This document shows, one piece after another, positions 5,072 to 7,011 of a DNA stretch of 7,011 nt. A program made the translations under genes and the position numbers. Position 1 is the first letter of the stretch; each line of letters opens with the position of its first letter. Origin of the DNA: Faecalimonas sp. (lineage in GTDB: Bacteria; Bacillota_A; Clostridia; Lachnospirales; Lachnospiraceae); assembly GCA_026169575.1 (NCBI GenBank), contig JAPFCT010000217.1:1-7011 (forward strand), written 5' to 3'. The notes under the pieces were generated by a model. The model was not told the DNA's origin, ran no database searches, and was given only the letters and a program-made list of their open reading frames with translations.

Positions 5072-6920
5072 TGCAGACACCTCCTCCGTAAATTGCCGCT
5101 CCACATCCGGCGCATTTCATTTTGCAGTTCGGCGTCACTTCCCCTTTCATCGCACGCTCCCACTCACGCTGCAAAAACTTCTTCGTCACACCGATATTGA
5201 TGAAATCCCATGGGAAGACCTCATCCATCTCACGCTGCCGCAGATTGTAGAATGCAATATCCACACCTGTTTTTTCAAATGCTTCCATCCATTTCTCATT
5301 GTCAAAAAATTCAGACCAGGAATCATACAGACATCCCATTTTATAGGCTTCCAGGATTACCTTTGATACTTTTCTGTCTCCGCGCGCAAACACACCCTCC
5401 AGCACAGTGACATCTGCCTCATGCCAGTTATACTTCAGACTTTTTCTGTTTAGCTGTGCCTTCATCTCATTGTTGACAACATGTGCTTTCTGGATATAAT
5501 CTTCTTTATTACACATCGTTGCCCACTGAAATGGTGTAAACGGCTTTGGAATAAAGAAGGAAGTACTTGCAACGATCTGACATTTTCCATTTCTCTGGTC
5601 TTTTGGGATCTGATAGTAACGCTCTGCCACTTTTTCTGCAAGATGCGCGATCGCCTTCATATCCTCCTCGGTTTCAGTCGGAAGTCCCAGCATAAAATAC
5701 AGCTTCACTCTCGTCCATCCGCCTTCAAATGCCTGTCCGGCTCCTTCCAGGATAATCTCCTCTGTCAGTCCTTTATTGATGACATCGCGAAGTCTCTGTG
5801 ATCCTGCCTCCGGCGCAAAAGTCAGACTGCTCTTTCTGACATCCTGCACTTTGCTCATAACGTCAAGTGAAAACGCATCAATTCTCAGAGACGGCAGTGA
5901 AATATTGATTCCTTTCCCCTTAAATTCCTCAATCAGAAAATTCACAAGACCTTCCAGCTCCGAATAATCACTGGAACTTAGAGAACTTAAAGAAATCTCC
6001 TCATGTCCGGTGCTCTTTAACATTTTGTAGGCATACTCTTTCAGCCGTTCCAACGCACGTTCTCTCGTCGGACGGTACAACATTCCTGCCTGACAGAACC
6101 GGCAGCCGCGGATACATCCTCTCTGGATTTCCAGAACAACTCTGTCCTGCGTCACCTTAATGAACGGCACAACCGGTTTTTCCGGATAATAAGTATCTGT
6201 GACATTTAGTACCATCTGCTTTTCGATCGTCGGTTTCGCATGCGGATTGTTCGGAACAAAAGAAGCAATCGTTCCATCTTCATGGTATGTCACATCATAA
6301 AATGCCGGCACATACAACCCCGGAATTTCTGCTGCACGTTCCAAAAATTCTCTTCTGCTGCTTCCCGTCTGTTTGTGCTCTTTATATGCATCTAACAACT
6401 CATTGTAGACGGTCTCTCCCTCCCCGATATAGAAAATATCAAAGAAATCTGCCAGAGGCTCCGGATTGTACGTACATGGTCCTCCACCAATCACGATCGG
6501 ATCGTTCTCACTTCTCTCGCTGGCAAACAACGGGATGCCACTTAAATCCAGTACCTGAAGAATATTTGTATAGCACATCTCGTACTGGATCGTAATTCCG
6601 AGAAAATCAAATTCTTTGATTGGATCCTGGGATTCCAGTGCAAACAGAGGAATCTTCTGTTCCCGCATGATTTTGTCAAGATCCATCCACGGAGAGTACA
6701 CACGCTCACACCAGACATCCTCTCTCCGGTTAAACATATCATAGAGGATCTGGATTCCCAGATGGGACATTCCAATCTCGTAGACGTCCGGAAAGCACAT
6801 GGCAAAACGGATATCCACCTCGTTTTTGTCTTTCATCACCGAGTTGACCTCGTTCCCGATGTAACGGGCAGGCTTCTCGATTTTTAGTAATATTTCATCA
6901 TTTAAAGCTAGTTTTCTCAT
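5055..6920 (-). CDS. TIGR03960-type radical SAM protein with B12-binding-like domain
   Basis: This is a 621-residue radical SAM enzyme of the TIGR03960 family; the substrate is not known. An N-terminal Rossmann-like region resembling a cobalamin-binding domain spans about 20-210 (VDIRFAMCFPDVYEIGMSHLG at 35-55, IGGGPCTYNPEPL at 144-156, FYIGEGE at 163-169). I do not see the DxHxxG cobalt-ligand motif, so B12 binding is uncertain. The radical SAM core follows: EIQRGCIRGCRFCQAG supplies the CxxxCxxC cluster cysteines Cys269, Cys273 and Cys276, with the later core motifs FAPEAGSQRLR (368-378) and LYFMLGLPTET (407-417). The C-terminus holds four more cysteines, 599, 603, 606 and 616. The ATG at 6920 has AAGGAG 4 nt upstream. 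It is the first visible gene of the operon and overlaps the DUF2344 gene by 17 nt. The family's position beside rng suggests an RNA or ribosome-related target, which is inference. Confidence 0.92.
   Translation of the reverse strand: MRKLALNDEILLKIEKPARYIGNEVNSVMKDKNEVDIRFAMCFPDVYEIGMSHLGIQILYDMFNRREDVWCERVYSPWMDLDKIMREQKIPLFALESQDPIKEFDFLGITIQYEMCYTNILQVLDLSGIPLFASERSENDPIVIGGGPCTYNPEPLADFFDIFYIGEGETVYNELLDAYKEHKQTGSSRREFLERAAEIPGLYVPAFYDVTYHEDGTIASFVPNNPHAKPTIEKQMVLNVTDTYYPEKPVVPFIKVTQDRVVLEIQRGCIRGCRFCQAGMLYRPTRERALERLKEYAYKMLKSTGHEEISLSSLSSSDYSELEGLVNFLIEEFKGKGINISLPSLRIDAFSLDVMSKVQDVRKSSLTFAPEAGSQRLRDVINKGLTEEIILEGAGQAFEGGWTRVKLYFMLGLPTETEEDMKAIAHLAEKVAERYYQIPKDQRNGKCQIVASTSFFIPKPFTPFQWATMCNKEDYIQKAHVVNNEMKAQLNRKSLKYNWHEADVTVLEGVFARGDRKVSKVILEAYKMGCLYDSWSEFFDNEKWMEAFEKTGVDIAFYNLRQREMDEVFPWDFINIGVTKKFLQREWERAMKGEVTPNCKMKCAGCGAAIYGGGVCIESKN
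5080..5085 (-). promoter_or_regulatory. Ribosome binding site setting the TTG start of the DUF2344 gene
   Basis: The minus strand reads AGGAGG within GGAGGAGG, 8 nt upstream of TTG at 5071. No ATG or GTG lies at a proper distance, so the site supports a TTG start. The same bases encode the Gly-Gly-Gly (612-614) of the overlapping radical SAM protein, so they serve both reading frames. Confidence 0.85.
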
Positions 6921-6932
6921 GTTTCTCCTTTC

Positions 6933-6959
6933 ATTTTTTGTCTCATATATACAAAAAAT
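6933..6959. repeat. Perfect 9-bp inverted repeat before the radical SAM gene
   Basis: ATTTTTTGT (6933-6941) and ACAAAAAAT (6951-6959) are perfect inverted repeats around nine bases containing an alternating TA run. The repeat lies directly upstream of the ribosome binding site (6925-6930). The arms are mostly A/T homopolymer, so chance is a real possibility. It could be an operator near a -10 (TATATA at 6946-6951), or a weak leader hairpin. Confidence 0.4.
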
Positions 6960-7011
6960 TAACCTTCTTTTCCGATTTTCACGAAAAATGGCTGTTCTTT
7001 TATGGCTTTCA

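Noticed and set aside
5046..5366. 106-residue plus-strand frame antisense to the radical SAM gene
   Set aside because: It overlaps the conserved C-terminus of the radical SAM protein and the start of DUF2344, and its His/Phe-rich composition is typical of antisense frames.
6972..6991. Possible terminator-like hairpin near the right edge
   Set aside because: CCGATTTTCA/CGAAAAATGG pairs imperfectly, has almost no loop, and is not followed by a clean T-tract on either strand.

Overview
The window looks like core chromosome from a low-to-mid GC Gram-positive anaerobe of the class Clostridia, most likely a Lachnospiraceae-type gut bacterium. This rests on the paired radical SAM/DUF2344 genes followed by an RNase E/G gene, a CmpB-like membrane protein, a Bacillus/Clostridium-type LexA box (CGAAC-N4-GTTCG) before recA, and strong AGGAGG-type ribosome binding sites. 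No database search was run, so the taxonomic call is an inference. All seven supported genes lie on the minus strand and are transcribed from the right edge towards the left. No mobile element, CRISPR array, tRNA or rRNA is visible.

In transcription order, the first block (about 6920 down to 2660) is a compact four-gene unit. It holds a B12-binding-domain radical SAM protein (TIGR03960 type), its DUF2344 partner (TIGR03936 type) overlapping by 17 nt, an RNase E/G-family ribonuclease starting 12 nt later, and a YbaK/EbsC-type aminoacyl-tRNA deacylase 27 nt after that. RNA processing and translation quality control are the visible themes. The job of the radical SAM pair is not known to me.

A 124-nt gap then leads to a five-helix membrane protein of the CmpB family (PF06541), which ends in a clear intrinsic terminator at about 1907-1943. 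The third block is recA-recX. It is preceded by a good promoter (TTGACA, 17 nt, TAGTAT) and a LexA box just downstream of the -10, and the two genes are only 3 nt apart. RecA carries out homologous recombination and triggers LexA self-cleavage; RecX modulates RecA filaments.

Several open reading frames extend upstream to TTG or GTG codons, but ribosome binding site placement favours internal starts: 5071 for DUF2344 (TTG), 4363 for the RNase, 3145 for the deacylase and 2535 for the membrane protein. The features most worth a second look are the uncharacterised radical SAM/DUF2344/RNase unit, an RNase that lacks the C-terminal zinc-link cysteines, and an 18-bp near-palindrome that almost exactly fills the recA promoter spacer. 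I do not see a convincing completely new system; most of the window is ordinary housekeeping sequence.
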